Positions 21,798 through 30,091 of a DNA stretch of 64,000 nt are shown here, one piece after another. The DNA is taken from assembly GCF_003752175.1 (NCBI RefSeq), contig NZ_RJVF01000009.1, forward strand, positions 310,001 to 374,000. The letters run 5' to 3'. A program made the translations under genes and the position numbers. The stretch is from Comamonas sp. BIGb0124 (GTDB lineage: Bacteria; Pseudomonadota; Gammaproteobacteria; Burkholderiales; Burkholderiaceae_C). The notes beneath the pieces were generated by a model that was given only the letters and a program-made list of their open reading frames with translations, searched no databases and was not told the origin of the DNA. Numbering within the stretch: the first letter of the stretch is position 1; each line of letters opens with the position of its first letter.

Positions 21798-23138
21798 TCA
21801 GCTGCGGGCCGGTGCCGAGCCGATCGTCAGCGCTGCCGCAGCCGGGCGATGCAATGCCCAGACACAGCAGGCCGCCAGCAGCAGCGGCAGAGCCAATGCA
21901 CCGAAGTAGGCCGGACGCGACCAGTCGGCTGCGATGAGCAGACCGGCCAGGGCCGGGCCGACGGTGGCGCCCAGGCGTCCGATACCCAGGGCAAGACCGG
22001 TGCCCGAGGCCCGCACGGCCGTCGGGAACACGGCGGGCGCCAGGGCATAGAGACCGATCATGCTGCCGAACATGAAGCAGCCGATGACCAGGGTCAGCGC
22101 CATCAGGCCGTTCAACCCGGCGTGCGTGCCGCCGAACCACACCACGCTGCCGAAACACAGCACCAGCGCCGCCGTGGTCACGCGCAGCAGGCCCAGGCGC
22201 GGCGACAGCAGGCCGAGCAGCAGACCGCCGGCGATGCCGCCGAGGTTCATCAGCACCGCCCCCGAAATGCCTTGCTGGACCGACCGGCCCATGCTGACCA
22301 GCACCTTGGGGGTCCAGTTGACCAGAAAGTAGAACGACACCATGAGCAGAAAATAGCTCAGGCACACCAGCACGGTGCTGCGGGCCATGCCTAGGCGAAA
22401 CACCTGCGCCATGCCGGTACGGGGTGCGCGGGCGGCCGCAGCGGGCAGGGCGGTCACGGTCTGCAGCCCGAGCTTGGTGCGCAGGCGGTTGTAGCGCGCC
22501 AAGGCGCCGGGCGGCCGGCGCGCGAGCAGGAAGTCGAGCGACTCGGGCATGGCGGCCATGACCAGCGGCAGGGTCAGCGCCGAAGCGGCTGCGCCGTAGA
22601 GGAACACCGCGTGCCAGCCCTGGTTGGCGATGATCCAGGACGAGGCCAGGCCACCCAGCATGGCCCCGATCGGATAACCGATGGCCATGAAGCTGATGGC
22701 CAGATCGCGCCGGCGGTCGTTGGCGTACTCGGCCACCACGGTGTTGATGCCGGCCAGGATGCCGCCCATGCCCAGGCCGGTGAAGACCCGGAGGGCGAGC
22801 AGCTGTTCGAGGTTCTGGGCCAGCGCCGTCGCGGCCATGCCCAGTGTCAGGATGACCAGGCATCCGAGCACGATGCGGCGGCGTCCCAGGCTGTCGGCCA
22901 AGGGCGAGATGAAGATCGAACCCAGCACCATGCCGGCCAGCCCGGCGCTGAAGACCAGGCCGAGCTGGGCGGGTGTGAGCGACCACTCCGCTGCAATCGA
23001 GGGGCCTGTGAAGGCCACGGCCAACACGTCGAAACCGTCGATCATGCTGATGAGCACACACAGGGCGATGGCCACGATCTGGAACGGGCGCATCGGTCCC
23101 TGGCGCAGCGTCGACTGCGCGTCGTCGTGTCGACTCAC
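21798..23138 (-). CDS. MFS transporter, aromatic-acid:H+ symporter-like
   Basis: About 446 residues, 12 hydrophobic segments. SMIDGFDVLAVAFTGPSIA is the TM1 signature DGxD of the AAHS family, and ADSLGRRRIVLGCLVI the loop 2-3 MFS motif. Such carriers take up benzoate-like or other small acids. The likely start is a GTG at 23138 whose first bases overlap the TGA of the upstream MetE-like gene (GTGA), implying coupled translation; an ATG at 23093 would give 431 residues. The start is the uncertain part. Confidence 0.82.
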   Translation of the reverse strand: MSRHDDAQSTLRQGPMRPFQIVAIALCVLISMIDGFDVLAVAFTGPSIAAEWSLTPAQLGLVFSAGLAGMVLGSIFISPLADSLGRRRIVLGCLVILTLGMAATALAQNLEQLLALRVFTGLGMGGILAGINTVVAEYANDRRRDLAISFMAIGYPIGAMLGGLASSWIIANQGWHAVFLYGAAASALTLPLVMAAMPESLDFLLARRPPGALARYNRLRTKLGLQTVTALPAAAARAPRTGMAQVFRLGMARSTVLVCLSYFLLMVSFYFLVNWTPKVLVSMGRSVQQGISGAVLMNLGGIAGGLLLGLLSPRLGLLRVTTAALVLCFGSVVWFGGTHAGLNGLMALTLVIGCFMFGSMIGLYALAPAVFPTAVRASGTGLALGIGRLGATVGPALAGLLIAADWSRPAYFGALALPLLLAACCVWALHRPAAAALTIGSAPARS

Positions 23139-24256
23139 GCGTCGGCCCAGACTTCCTGTGCGGTCTCGATCACCAGGCGCAGCTTGGTGCGCTGAGCCTC
23201 GACGGCGATGTCGTTGCCGTGCACGGTGCTGGAGAAACCGCACTGGGGCGAGAGGGCCAACTGGTCGAGCGGGGCGTAGCGGGCGGCTTCTTCGATGCGG
23301 CGCTTGAGGTCGTCCTTCGACTCGAGCTCGCCGAACTTGGTGGTCACCAGGCCGAGCACGGCCAGCTTGCCCTTGGGCAGGAAACGCAGCGGGCGGAAGT
23401 CGCCGCTGCGGTCGTCGTCGTACTCGAGGAAGTAGGCGTCGAGGTTCATTTCGGCCAGCAGGGCTTCGGCCACGGGCTCGTAGTTGCCGCTGGCGGCGTG
23501 CGTGCTCTTGAAGTTGCCCCGGCACAGGTGGATGCCGAGGATCATGCCTTCCGGCTTGTAGGCCGCGACCTTGTTGATGAACTGGGCATAGCGGTGCGGC
23601 AGTTCGTCCGGGTCGTCGCCGCGCTGGCGGGCGGCTTCACGCATCTTCTCGTCGCACAGGTAGGCCAGGTTGGTGTCGTCCATCTGCACGTAGCGGCAGC
23701 CGGCGGCGGCCAGCGACTGCAGTTCCTCGCCATAGGCGCGGGCCACGTCGTCGTAGAAGGCCGGATCGAGCTCAGGGTAGTGCTCGCGGCTGATGCCGGC
23801 ACGGCCGCCGCGGAAGTGCAGCATGGTGGGCGACGGGATCGTGACCTTGGGCGTGCTGCCGGCCGAGACCTGGCTTTTCAGGAACTCGAAGTCGGCGCGC
23901 TGGATGTCCTTGACGTGACGCACCTTGTCGACGACCTTCATCACCGGGGGCGCGAGTTCGAGCTTGCCGTCCGGGCGCTGGATGGTGACGGGTTCGCCGC
24001 TGGAGACACCGCCGAGCTGGCGCAGGAAGTCGACATGGAAGTACGTGCGGCGGAATTCGCCGTCGGTGATGCTCTTGAGGCCCACGTCTTCCTGGAACTT
24101 CACGATTTCGGCGATGGCACGGTCTTCGACGCGGCGCAGTTGCTCGGCATCGATCGCGCCCTTGGCATGCTGTTCACGCGCCTCGAGCAGGTACTGGGGG
24201 CGCAGGAAACTGCCGACGTGATCGGCGCGGAAGGGCGGGTTCAGAGGAGTGGTCAT
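23135..24256 (-). CDS. Cobalamin-independent methionine synthase-like protein (MetE C-terminal-domain type)
   Basis: A 373-residue protein equivalent to the C-terminal catalytic barrel of MetE. RADHVGSFLRP is the usual start; DGEFRRTYFHVDFL, VQMDDTNLAYLCD, GIHLCRGNFKSTH and SPQCGFSSTVHGN supply the zinc-site His, Cys and Cys. Stand-alone versions without the N-terminal barrel are thought to use other methyl donors or to act on different sulfur compounds; real substrate unknown. The gene is upstream of, and coupled by a 4-bp overlap to, the MFS carrier, so transport and methyl transfer may be linked. Two inverted repeats lie upstream. Confidence 0.85.
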   Translation of the reverse strand: MTTPLNPPFRADHVGSFLRPQYLLEAREQHAKGAIDAEQLRRVEDRAIAEIVKFQEDVGLKSITDGEFRRTYFHVDFLRQLGGVSSGEPVTIQRPDGKLELAPPVMKVVDKVRHVKDIQRADFEFLKSQVSAGSTPKVTIPSPTMLHFRGGRAGISREHYPELDPAFYDDVARAYGEELQSLAAAGCRYVQMDDTNLAYLCDEKMREAARQRGDDPDELPHRYAQFINKVAAYKPEGMILGIHLCRGNFKSTHAASGNYEPVAEALLAEMNLDAYFLEYDDDRSGDFRPLRFLPKGKLAVLGLVTTKFGELESKDDLKRRIEEAARYAPLDQLALSPQCGFSSTVHGNDIAVEAQRTKLRLVIETAQEVWADA

Positions 24257-24329
24257 GACGGGTCTTGGAATGGGGTTCGCCTGGACAGAGGCCGCCGGCG
24301 CCGGGCGTCTGTTATCCAGAACAGGGGCC

Positions 24330-24391
24330 GTCATTCTGTGAATGACAGGTCATCGATGCAAGATGTATTTTTTCATTCGATCATGAAAAAA
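24330..24391. promoter_or_regulatory. Two inverted repeats upstream of the MetE-like gene
   Basis: GTCATTC-TGT-GAATGAC (24330-24346) and TTTTTTCAT-TCGATC-ATGAAAAAA (24368-24391) are perfect inverted repeats in the 393-bp region between the MetE-like gene and rutA. They share the core TTCAT/ATGAA or ATTC/GAAT. They look like operator sites for an unidentified regulator of the minus-strand operon. No gene is supported between 24257 and 24649. Confidence 0.45.
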
Positions 24392-24486
24392 ATTCAACTG
24401 GGGTCGGCGATGCCGGTCGAACGGCGCACGGAAACAGGTCAAGCCGCACCACGACCGGTCGGCTGGCCGGGGCGTTCTGCCCAAAT

Positions 24487-24504
24487 TTGGACCATTTGGT
24501 CAGC
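24487..24504. promoter_or_regulatory. RutR operator
   Basis: TTGGACCATTTGGTCAGC contains the perfect inverted repeat GACCA-TT-TGGTC (24490-24501), very close to the E. coli RutR consensus TTGACCA-N2-TGGTCAA. It is about 146 bp upstream of rutA, and rutR is 3 kb downstream, so it is the probable operator for the cluster. Known: RutR is released by uracil or thymine. Inferred: control of this operon. Confidence 0.7.
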
Positions 24505-24649
24505 CAATTTTCGAGAGGGACGAGCAAGTCGTTGAATCCAAAAGGAATTGTCGACTGGCATGGCGCATGCATAGGGCTGGATGTCTGCATGAGTGCACCG
24601 GCCCCACGGGCCGGCGCGATGGCCTCTACCCACTCAGGAGCTTTTGATC

Positions 24650-25765
24650 ATGAAGGTTGGCGTTTTCATTCCGATAGGCAACAACGGCTGGCTGCTGTCC
24701 GAGACGGCCCCTCAGTACAAGCCCACGTTCGAGCTCAACAAGCAGATCACGCTGGAGGCCGAGCACTACGGCCTGGACTTCGTGCTGTCGATGATCAAGC
24801 TGCGCGGGTTCGGGGGCAAGACGGAATTCTGGGATCACAACCTCGAATCCTTCACGCTGATGGCCGGGCTGGCCGCGGTGACCACCAAGATCAAGCTGTA
24901 CGCGACAGCCGCTTCGCTGGTCATGCCGCCGGCCATCGTGGCCCGCATGGCCTCGACCATCGATTCGATCTCGAACGGGCGTTTCGGCGTCAACCTGGTG
25001 ACGGGCTGGCAACGGCCCGAGTACTCGCAGATGGGCATGTGGCCCGGCGACGCTTTCTTCGGCACGCGTTACGAATACCTCACCGAATACGTGCAGGTGC
25101 TGCGCGAGCTGTGGGGCAAGGGGCAGTCGGATTTCAAGGGACAGCATTTCCAGATGGACGATTGCCGCCTGAGTCCGCGTCCGCAGGGCGAGATGAAGGT
25201 GATCTGCGCCGGCTCGAGCGATGCCGGCATGGCGTTCTCGGCCCGGCATGCCGACTACAACTTCTGTTTCGGCAAGGGGCTCAACACGCCCAAGGCGTTT
25301 GCGCCCGCGGCCGAGCGGCTGATCGAGGCCACCGAAAAGACCGGCCGCCATGTCAGCACCTACGTGCTGATGATGGTGATTGCCGACGAGACCGACGAAG
25401 CCGCGCGTGCCAAGTGGGAACACTACAAGGCCGGGGCCGACCAGGAGGCCATCGCCTGGATGGGGCAGCAGGGCGCGGCGGACACGAAGTCCGGCACCGA
25501 CACCAATGTGCGGCAGATGACGGACCCGACCTCGGCGGTCAACATCAACATGGGCACGCTGGTGGGCTCGTACGCCAGCGTGGCGCGCATGCTCGACGAG
25601 ATGGCCGAGGTGCCCGGAACGGAGGGTGTGCTGCTGACGTTCGACGACTTCGTGCAGGGCGTGCACAACTTCGGCGAGCGCATCCAGCCGCTGATGGCCT
25701 CGCGGGTCTGTGCCGACACGCCGGTGCCCTCGCGCGCCCGGGCCGCTCTGGCGGCCGCCGCCTGA
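24650..25765 (+). CDS. rutA: Pyrimidine monooxygenase RutA
   Basis: A 371-residue flavin-dependent monooxygenase of the bacterial luciferase-like class. RutA opens the uracil or thymine ring with O2 and FMNH2, yielding ureidoacrylate peracid. [36 protein letters not shown] and [19 protein letters not shown] match RutA rather than other LLM proteins. CAGGAG lies 9 bp before the ATG. It heads rutABCD. No flavin reductase gene (rutF) is in the cluster, so FMNH2 must come from elsewhere. Confidence 0.95.
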   Translation: MKVGVFIPIGNNGWLLSETAPQYKPTFELNKQITLEAEHYGLDFVLSMIKLRGFGGKTEFWDHNLESFTLMAGLAAVTTKIKLYATAASLVMPPAIVARMASTIDSISNGRFGVNLVTGWQRPEYSQMGMWPGDAFFGTRYEYLTEYVQVLRELWGKGQSDFKGQHFQMDDCRLSPRPQGEMKVICAGSSDAGMAFSARHADYNFCFGKGLNTPKAFAPAAERLIEATEKTGRHVSTYVLMMVIADETDEAARAKWEHYKAGADQEAIAWMGQQGAADTKSGTDTNVRQMTDPTSAVNINMGTLVGSYASVARMLDEMAEVPGTEGVLLTFDDFVQGVHNFGERIQPLMASRVCADTPVPSRARAALAAAA

Positions 25766-25777
25766 CAGGAGATCGAA

Positions 25778-26581
25778 ATGGCCGCGAATCCGCAAACGAC
25801 GACTCTGCACAAGACCAACCAGACCCTGACTTCCACCGAACCCGTCGGCGCCCCCGAGGCGGTAGCCGCGCTGGGCACGGGCCGCGCGCTGCTGCTGCCG
25901 ACCCGGCCCGAGCCGCTGGCGCTGGTGCCTGCGCAGACGGCGCTCATCGTGGTGGACATGCAGAACGCCTATGCCTCGATCGGCGGTTACGTGGACACGG
26001 CGGGATTCGATATCTCGGGTGCGCAGGGCGTGATCGGCCGGGTGGCGCAGGCCGTGGCCGCCGCGCGGGCGGCCGGCATTCCGGTGGTGTTCCTGCAGAA
26101 CGGCTGGGATGCGGCCTATGTGGAAGCCGGCGGCCCCGGCTCGCCCAACTGGCACAAGTCGAATGCGCTCAAGACCATGCGGCGGCGGCCTGAACTGCAG
26201 GGGCGCTTTCTGGCCAAGGGGGGCTGGGACTACGAGATGGTCGAGGCTCTCGCGCCGCAGCCGGGCGACATCGTGGTGCCGAAGACGCGCTACAGCGGTT
26301 TCTTCAACAGCACGCTCGATTCGACGTTGCGTGCGCGTGGCATCCGCAACCTGGTCTTCACCGGCATCGCCACCAATGTGTGCGTGGAGTCCACTTTGCG
26401 CGATGCCTTCCACCTGGAGTATTTCGGCGTGCTGCTCGAGGATGCCACGCACGAACTGGGCGGTGCGCCGATCCAGTCGGCAGCGGTCTACAACATCGAG
26501 ACTTTTTTTGGCTGGGTGACGCAGGTCGACGCGTTCTGCCAGGCCGTCTCGCCCGCAACCCATGCACGCCGCAGCGCGTGA
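25778..26581 (+). CDS. rutB: Ureidoacrylate amidohydrolase RutB
   Basis: A 267-residue isochorismatase-fold hydrolase. It releases CO2 and NH3 from ureidoacrylate peracid, giving aminoacrylate peracid. The Asp-Lys-Cys triad is visible: IVVDMQNAY (Asp), the Lys of [10 protein letters not shown], and [10 protein letters not shown] (Cys). The long N-terminal tail before [17 protein letters not shown] (about 45 residues) is more extended than in E. coli, so translation might start further in. It begins 12 bp after rutA with a CAGGAG ribosome site. Confidence 0.94.
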   Translation: MAANPQTTTLHKTNQTLTSTEPVGAPEAVAALGTGRALLLPTRPEPLALVPAQTALIVVDMQNAYASIGGYVDTAGFDISGAQGVIGRVAQAVAAARAAGIPVVFLQNGWDAAYVEAGGPGSPNWHKSNALKTMRRRPELQGRFLAKGGWDYEMVEALAPQPGDIVVPKTRYSGFFNSTLDSTLRARGIRNLVFTGIATNVCVESTLRDAFHLEYFGVLLEDATHELGGAPIQSAAVYNIETFFGWVTQVDAFCQAVSPATHARRSA

Positions 26582-26642
26582 GTCCGTGCACCGCCGCGTG
26601 TGCGTGCCGTGTTTTTGTTTGTTCAGACAGGAGTTTTGATCC

Positions 26643-27041
26643 ATGCCTAAAAAAGCCATCATCCCGCCCGGAACGGGCACGCCGATCGCGCCATTCGTAC
26701 CGGGCACGCTGGCCGACGGGGTGCTGTATGTCTCGGGAACCTTGCCGTTCGACAAGGACAACAACGTGGTCCATGTGGGCGATGCGGCCGCGCAGACCCG
26801 GCATGTGCTGACGGTGATCCAGGGCGTGATCGAGGCCGCCGGCGGCACGATGGAGGACGTGACGTTCAACCACATCTTCCTGCGCGACTGGGCGGACTAC
26901 GCCGCGATCAACACGGTGTATGCCGAGTTCTTTCCGGGCGTGAAGCCGGCGCGTTATTGCATCCAGTGCGGACTGGTCAAGCCCGAGGCGCTGGTGGAGA
27001 TCGCCTCGATCGCACACGTCGGCACGCAGGAGCCGTCATGA
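26643..27041 (+). CDS. rutC: Aminoacrylate peracid reductase RutC (RidA family)
   Basis: A 132-residue RidA/YjgF-family protein. In the rut pathway it acts on the 3-aminoacrylate (peracid) intermediate. [21 protein letters not shown] and the C-terminal [19 protein letters not shown] are close to RutC; the arginine of the RidA pocket lies in the PARYCI segment. GACAGGAG precedes the start. The stop overlaps the rutD start by 4 bp (ATGA). 61 bp separate it from rutB. Confidence 0.94.
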   Translation: MPKKAIIPPGTGTPIAPFVPGTLADGVLYVSGTLPFDKDNNVVHVGDAAAQTRHVLTVIQGVIEAAGGTMEDVTFNHIFLRDWADYAAINTVYAEFFPGVKPARYCIQCGLVKPEALVEIASIAHVGTQEPS

Positions 27042-27823
27042 GCCTGACCTATGACGTGCACGGTCCGGCGGATGCGCCGACGGTGCTGCTGTCGTCCGGC
27101 CTGGGCGGTGCGGCCGGCTTCTGGAAACCGCAACTGCCCGCGTTGCTGGAAGCCGGCTACCGGGTGATCGCCTACGACCAGCGGGGCACGGGGCGCAGTC
27201 CCGGCGAACTGCCGCGACCCTACAGCATCGCGCACATGGCGCAGGACGTGGCCGAGATTCTGGATCGCACGCAGACGGCCTCGTGCCATCTGATGGGGCA
27301 TGCGCTGGGCGGCCTGGTGGGCTTGCAACTGGCGCTGGATGCGCCGGCGCGGGTGGCCAGCCTGCTGCTGATCAATGCCTGGTCCAAGCCCAATCCGCAT
27401 TCGGCCCGGTGTTTCGATGCGCGGCTGGAGCTGCTGGCCCGCAGCGGGCCGAGAGCCTATGTCGAGGCCCAGCCGATATTCCTGTATCCGGCGGCCTGGG
27501 CGGCGGCGCATGCCGAGCAGGTGCAGGGCGAGGTCGAGCATGCGCTGGCCCATTTCCCCGGTGCTCAAACCATGCAGACCCGCATCGCGGCGCTGCGTGC
27601 GTTCGATGTCGACAGCCGGCTGGGCGACATCGCCGTGCCGGTGTGGGTGGCCGCCGCCATGGACGACGTGCTGGTGCCCTGGACCTGCTCGCAGCGCCTG
27701 GCCCAGGGTCTGCCGAAGGCCACGCTCGAGAGCGTGCCGCATGGCGGCCACGCACACAGCGCCACCGAGGCACCGGCCTTCAACGCCGGCATGCTGGCTT
27801 TTCTGGCGAAGGTGGCGCGCTAG
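27038..27823 (+). CDS. rutD: Aminoacrylate hydrolase RutD (alpha/beta hydrolase)
   Basis: A 261-residue alpha/beta-hydrolase fold protein placed to speed loss of ammonia from aminoacrylate, giving malonic semialdehyde. [18 protein letters not shown] forms the oxyanion region. The nucleophile elbow reads [11 protein letters not shown], with alanine where serine is usual; [15 protein letters not shown] supplies the late His. The first codon overlaps the rutC stop (ATGA). The last 4 bp overlap the rutR 3' end in convergent orientation. Call rests on both sequence and operon position. Confidence 0.92.
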   Translation: MSLTYDVHGPADAPTVLLSSGLGGAAGFWKPQLPALLEAGYRVIAYDQRGTGRSPGELPRPYSIAHMAQDVAEILDRTQTASCHLMGHALGGLVGLQLALDAPARVASLLLINAWSKPNPHSARCFDARLELLARSGPRAYVEAQPIFLYPAAWAAAHAEQVQGEVEHALAHFPGAQTMQTRIAALRAFDVDSRLGDIAVPVWVAAAMDDVLVPWTCSQRLAQGLPKATLESVPHGGHAHSATEAPAFNAGMLAFLAKVAR

Positions 27824-28482
27824 CCGGCCGGCCGGGGCACAACGCCTCCCAGCGTGATCGCCACCAGATTGGCGACGGTGGATTCGAAGAAATCCGGATC
27901 CTGCAGCGTGCGGCCGGTGAGGGCCTCGACCTGAACCGCGAAGTCGGCATAGTGCTGGGTGACCGCCCAGAGGTGAAACAGCAGGTGGTGCGGATCCACC
28001 GGGGCCAGTCGGCCCTGGTTCACCCAGGTGCGGATGACATCCGATTTGCACTCGACCAGCAGCCGGAGCTCGTGCGCCAGCTCGTCGCGCAGCAGCGGCG
28101 CGCCCTGTACCATTTCCAGGCAGAACAGGCGGGAGGCATGGGGCTGGTCGCGCGACATGGCGAGCTTGCGCCGGATGTAGTCGGCCAGTGCATCCGCCGG
28201 ATCCTGCTCGGCGCTGAAGTCGCGCAGCGGTGCGAGCCACACCTCGAGCAGCTCGCGCAGCACGCAGACATAGAGATCGTCCTTGTTGCTGAAGTGGTAG
28301 AGCAGATTGCTTTTCGACAGGCCCGCGGCGCTGGCGATCTGGTCGACCGAGGTGCCGTGCCGTCCGTAGCGCGAGAACAGGTCGAGCGCGGCACGCATGA
28401 TGACGGCGCGCTTGTCCCTGACCGACTGTTCCCGGGTGGGGCGAACGGCTTGGACCGGGAGGCGAGGAGGGCGATGGCTCAT
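27820..28482 (-). CDS. rutR: TetR-family regulator RutR
   Basis: A 220-residue TetR-fold regulator. KRAVIMRAALDLFSRYGRHGTSVDQIASAAGLSKSNLLYHF (about residues 24-64) is the HTH region, and the ligand domain (HASRLFCLEMVQGAPLL, LFHLWAVTQHYADFAVQV) closely resembles RutR, which senses uracil and thymine. It converges with rutD by a 4-bp overlap and diverges from an MFS gene. The rutA-upstream palindrome matches the RutR consensus; no such site was seen upstream of rutR itself. Confidence 0.93.
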   Translation of the reverse strand: MSHRPPRLPVQAVRPTREQSVRDKRAVIMRAALDLFSRYGRHGTSVDQIASAAGLSKSNLLYHFSNKDDLYVCVLRELLEVWLAPLRDFSAEQDPADALADYIRRKLAMSRDQPHASRLFCLEMVQGAPLLRDELAHELRLLVECKSDVIRTWVNQGRLAPVDPHHLLFHLWAVTQHYADFAVQVEALTGRTLQDPDFFESTVANLVAITLGGVVPRPAG

Positions 28483-28598
28483 GCTTCTTCCTAGCGATAG
28501 TCGTGCCAGATCCTGCTGGCGCCGTTCCCGAACGCAGGGCGGCTCGTGCTATCTTGGCCCCTGAGATACGCCGTCCTTCCACGCCCTTCCGGTTTGCC

Positions 28599-29837
28599 AT
28601 GACACCACCTGTTGCCGCCGCGCCCGCTCGTCGCCGAAACGTTTCGGCCGTGGCCATGCTGCTGGCGCTGGTGGCCGGCTTCAGCCTGAGCCAGGCCTAC
28701 CGGACGGTCGCGGCGATTCTGGCCGTGCCGCTGCAGAACGAGTGGAACCTGTCGCCGCAGCAGCTCGGCCTGTTCGCGGGCATGTTCCACCTCGCCTTCG
28801 GATCGATGCAGATGTTCATGGGCATCGGCATCGACCTGCATGGGGTCCGCCGCACCATCCTGACGGCGTTTCCCCTGGCCATCGTCGGCTCCGGCCTGGC
28901 GGCGTGGGCGCCGTCCTATCCCTGGCTGCTGGCCGCGCAGGTGCTGATCGGCATGGGGTGTGCACCGGCTTTCCTCGTGTGCACGGTGTTCATCGCACGG
29001 CGATTCCCGACCGAGCGCTTTGCCTCGCTTTCGGGTTTTGCCATGGGCCTGGGCGGGCTGGGCATGCTGTTCACCGGCACGCCGCTGGCATCGCTGGTGC
29101 AGGCGTCTTCCTGGCGCATGGGCTTTGTCGTGCTGGGCCTGGCGGCCATGGCGGCTTGGGCCATCATGGCCTGGCTGGTGCACGACCGGCCGGAGCCCGG
29201 CGCGGCAGGCGCCGAATCGCTGGGCCAGGCCATCCGCCGTTTCGGCGATCTGCTGCTGCTTCGCCACACCTGGGGCATCGTGGCGCTGGCACTGGTCAGT
29301 TATGCCTGTTTCATCGCGCTGCGCGGTCTCTGGCTGGGGCCGCTGCTGGTGCAGCGCCACGGCTTCTCGCTGCTGCAGAGCGGGCATGTGGCGACGGCGG
29401 TATCGGTGACGGCGCTGGTCGGCCCTTTGCTGTTCGGCCGGCTCGATCCAGGCGTGCTGCGGCGGCCCTGGATCGTCGCGTTCTCGCTGGTGCTGGCCGT
29501 GTTCTATCTGCTGATGGCTTTTCTGGGATCGGTCTGGCTGGATGTCGCCGTGCCGGTGCTGCTGGGCTGTCTGTCGGGCTACGTGGTGTGGCAGTACGCG
29601 GATGTGCGGGCCGCTTATCCGAAAGCCATCACCGGCCGGGCGATGGCCGTGTTCACCATGGCGATGTTCTTGGGCGTCGCCTGGGTGCAGTGGCTGACCG
29701 GGGCGCTGGCCAGTTGGGCGTCCTCGCTGGGATGGGATCCCTATGCCGCAGTGCTGGGCGGACTGGCCTTGCTGATGGTGGCGGGCGCTGCGGCCTTCGC
29801 ATGGCTGCCCCAGCCGCCCGCGCAGCAGCCGGCCTGA
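28599..29837 (+). CDS. MFS transporter beside rutR
   Basis: A 412-residue carrier with about 12 hydrophobic segments. FSLSQAYRTVAAILAVPLQ in TM1 and DLHGVRRTILTAFPLA (the loop 2-3 motif in a variant form) place it in the MFS. It starts 116 bp from the divergent rutR. The rut cluster lacks the usual uracil permease RutG, so this carrier may do that job; this is only positional inference. The start MTPPVAAAPARRRN was chosen; a further in-frame ATG at 28503 would add a non-conserved 32 residues. Confidence 0.8.
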   Translation: MTPPVAAAPARRRNVSAVAMLLALVAGFSLSQAYRTVAAILAVPLQNEWNLSPQQLGLFAGMFHLAFGSMQMFMGIGIDLHGVRRTILTAFPLAIVGSGLAAWAPSYPWLLAAQVLIGMGCAPAFLVCTVFIARRFPTERFASLSGFAMGLGGLGMLFTGTPLASLVQASSWRMGFVVLGLAAMAAWAIMAWLVHDRPEPGAAGAESLGQAIRRFGDLLLLRHTWGIVALALVSYACFIALRGLWLGPLLVQRHGFSLLQSGHVATAVSVTALVGPLLFGRLDPGVLRRPWIVAFSLVLAVFYLLMAFLGSVWLDVAVPVLLGCLSGYVVWQYADVRAAYPKAITGRAMAVFTMAMFLGVAWVQWLTGALASWASSLGWDPYAAVLGGLALLMVAGAAAFAWLPQPPAQQPA

Positions 29838-30091
29838 ACCGGCCCTTTCGGCCCTCTCGGCCATTCCGTCCATTGCAGGCGCGGACCGTTTGCCGCCCGA
29901 TGACAGACTGAATCGTTCGGCCACTCGCCGGTGTCATGGATGCGCCGCTGCTCCGGCCGGATAATCGTCCTCGAGTCCCCGCTCGCCCGTTTTTTGCGGC
30001 GGGTTTTCCTTCGGCCCTTGGCCGATGCCGGGAGCGGCAGACCGCGGACGCGACGTCCCCGACGATCCCGAGACAAGAGACAGGTGTTCAC

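Noticed and set aside
28483-28598. RutR site between rutR and the MFS gene
   Set aside because: Only a TATCT/AGATA repeat with 5-bp arms is present; no TGACCA half-sites.
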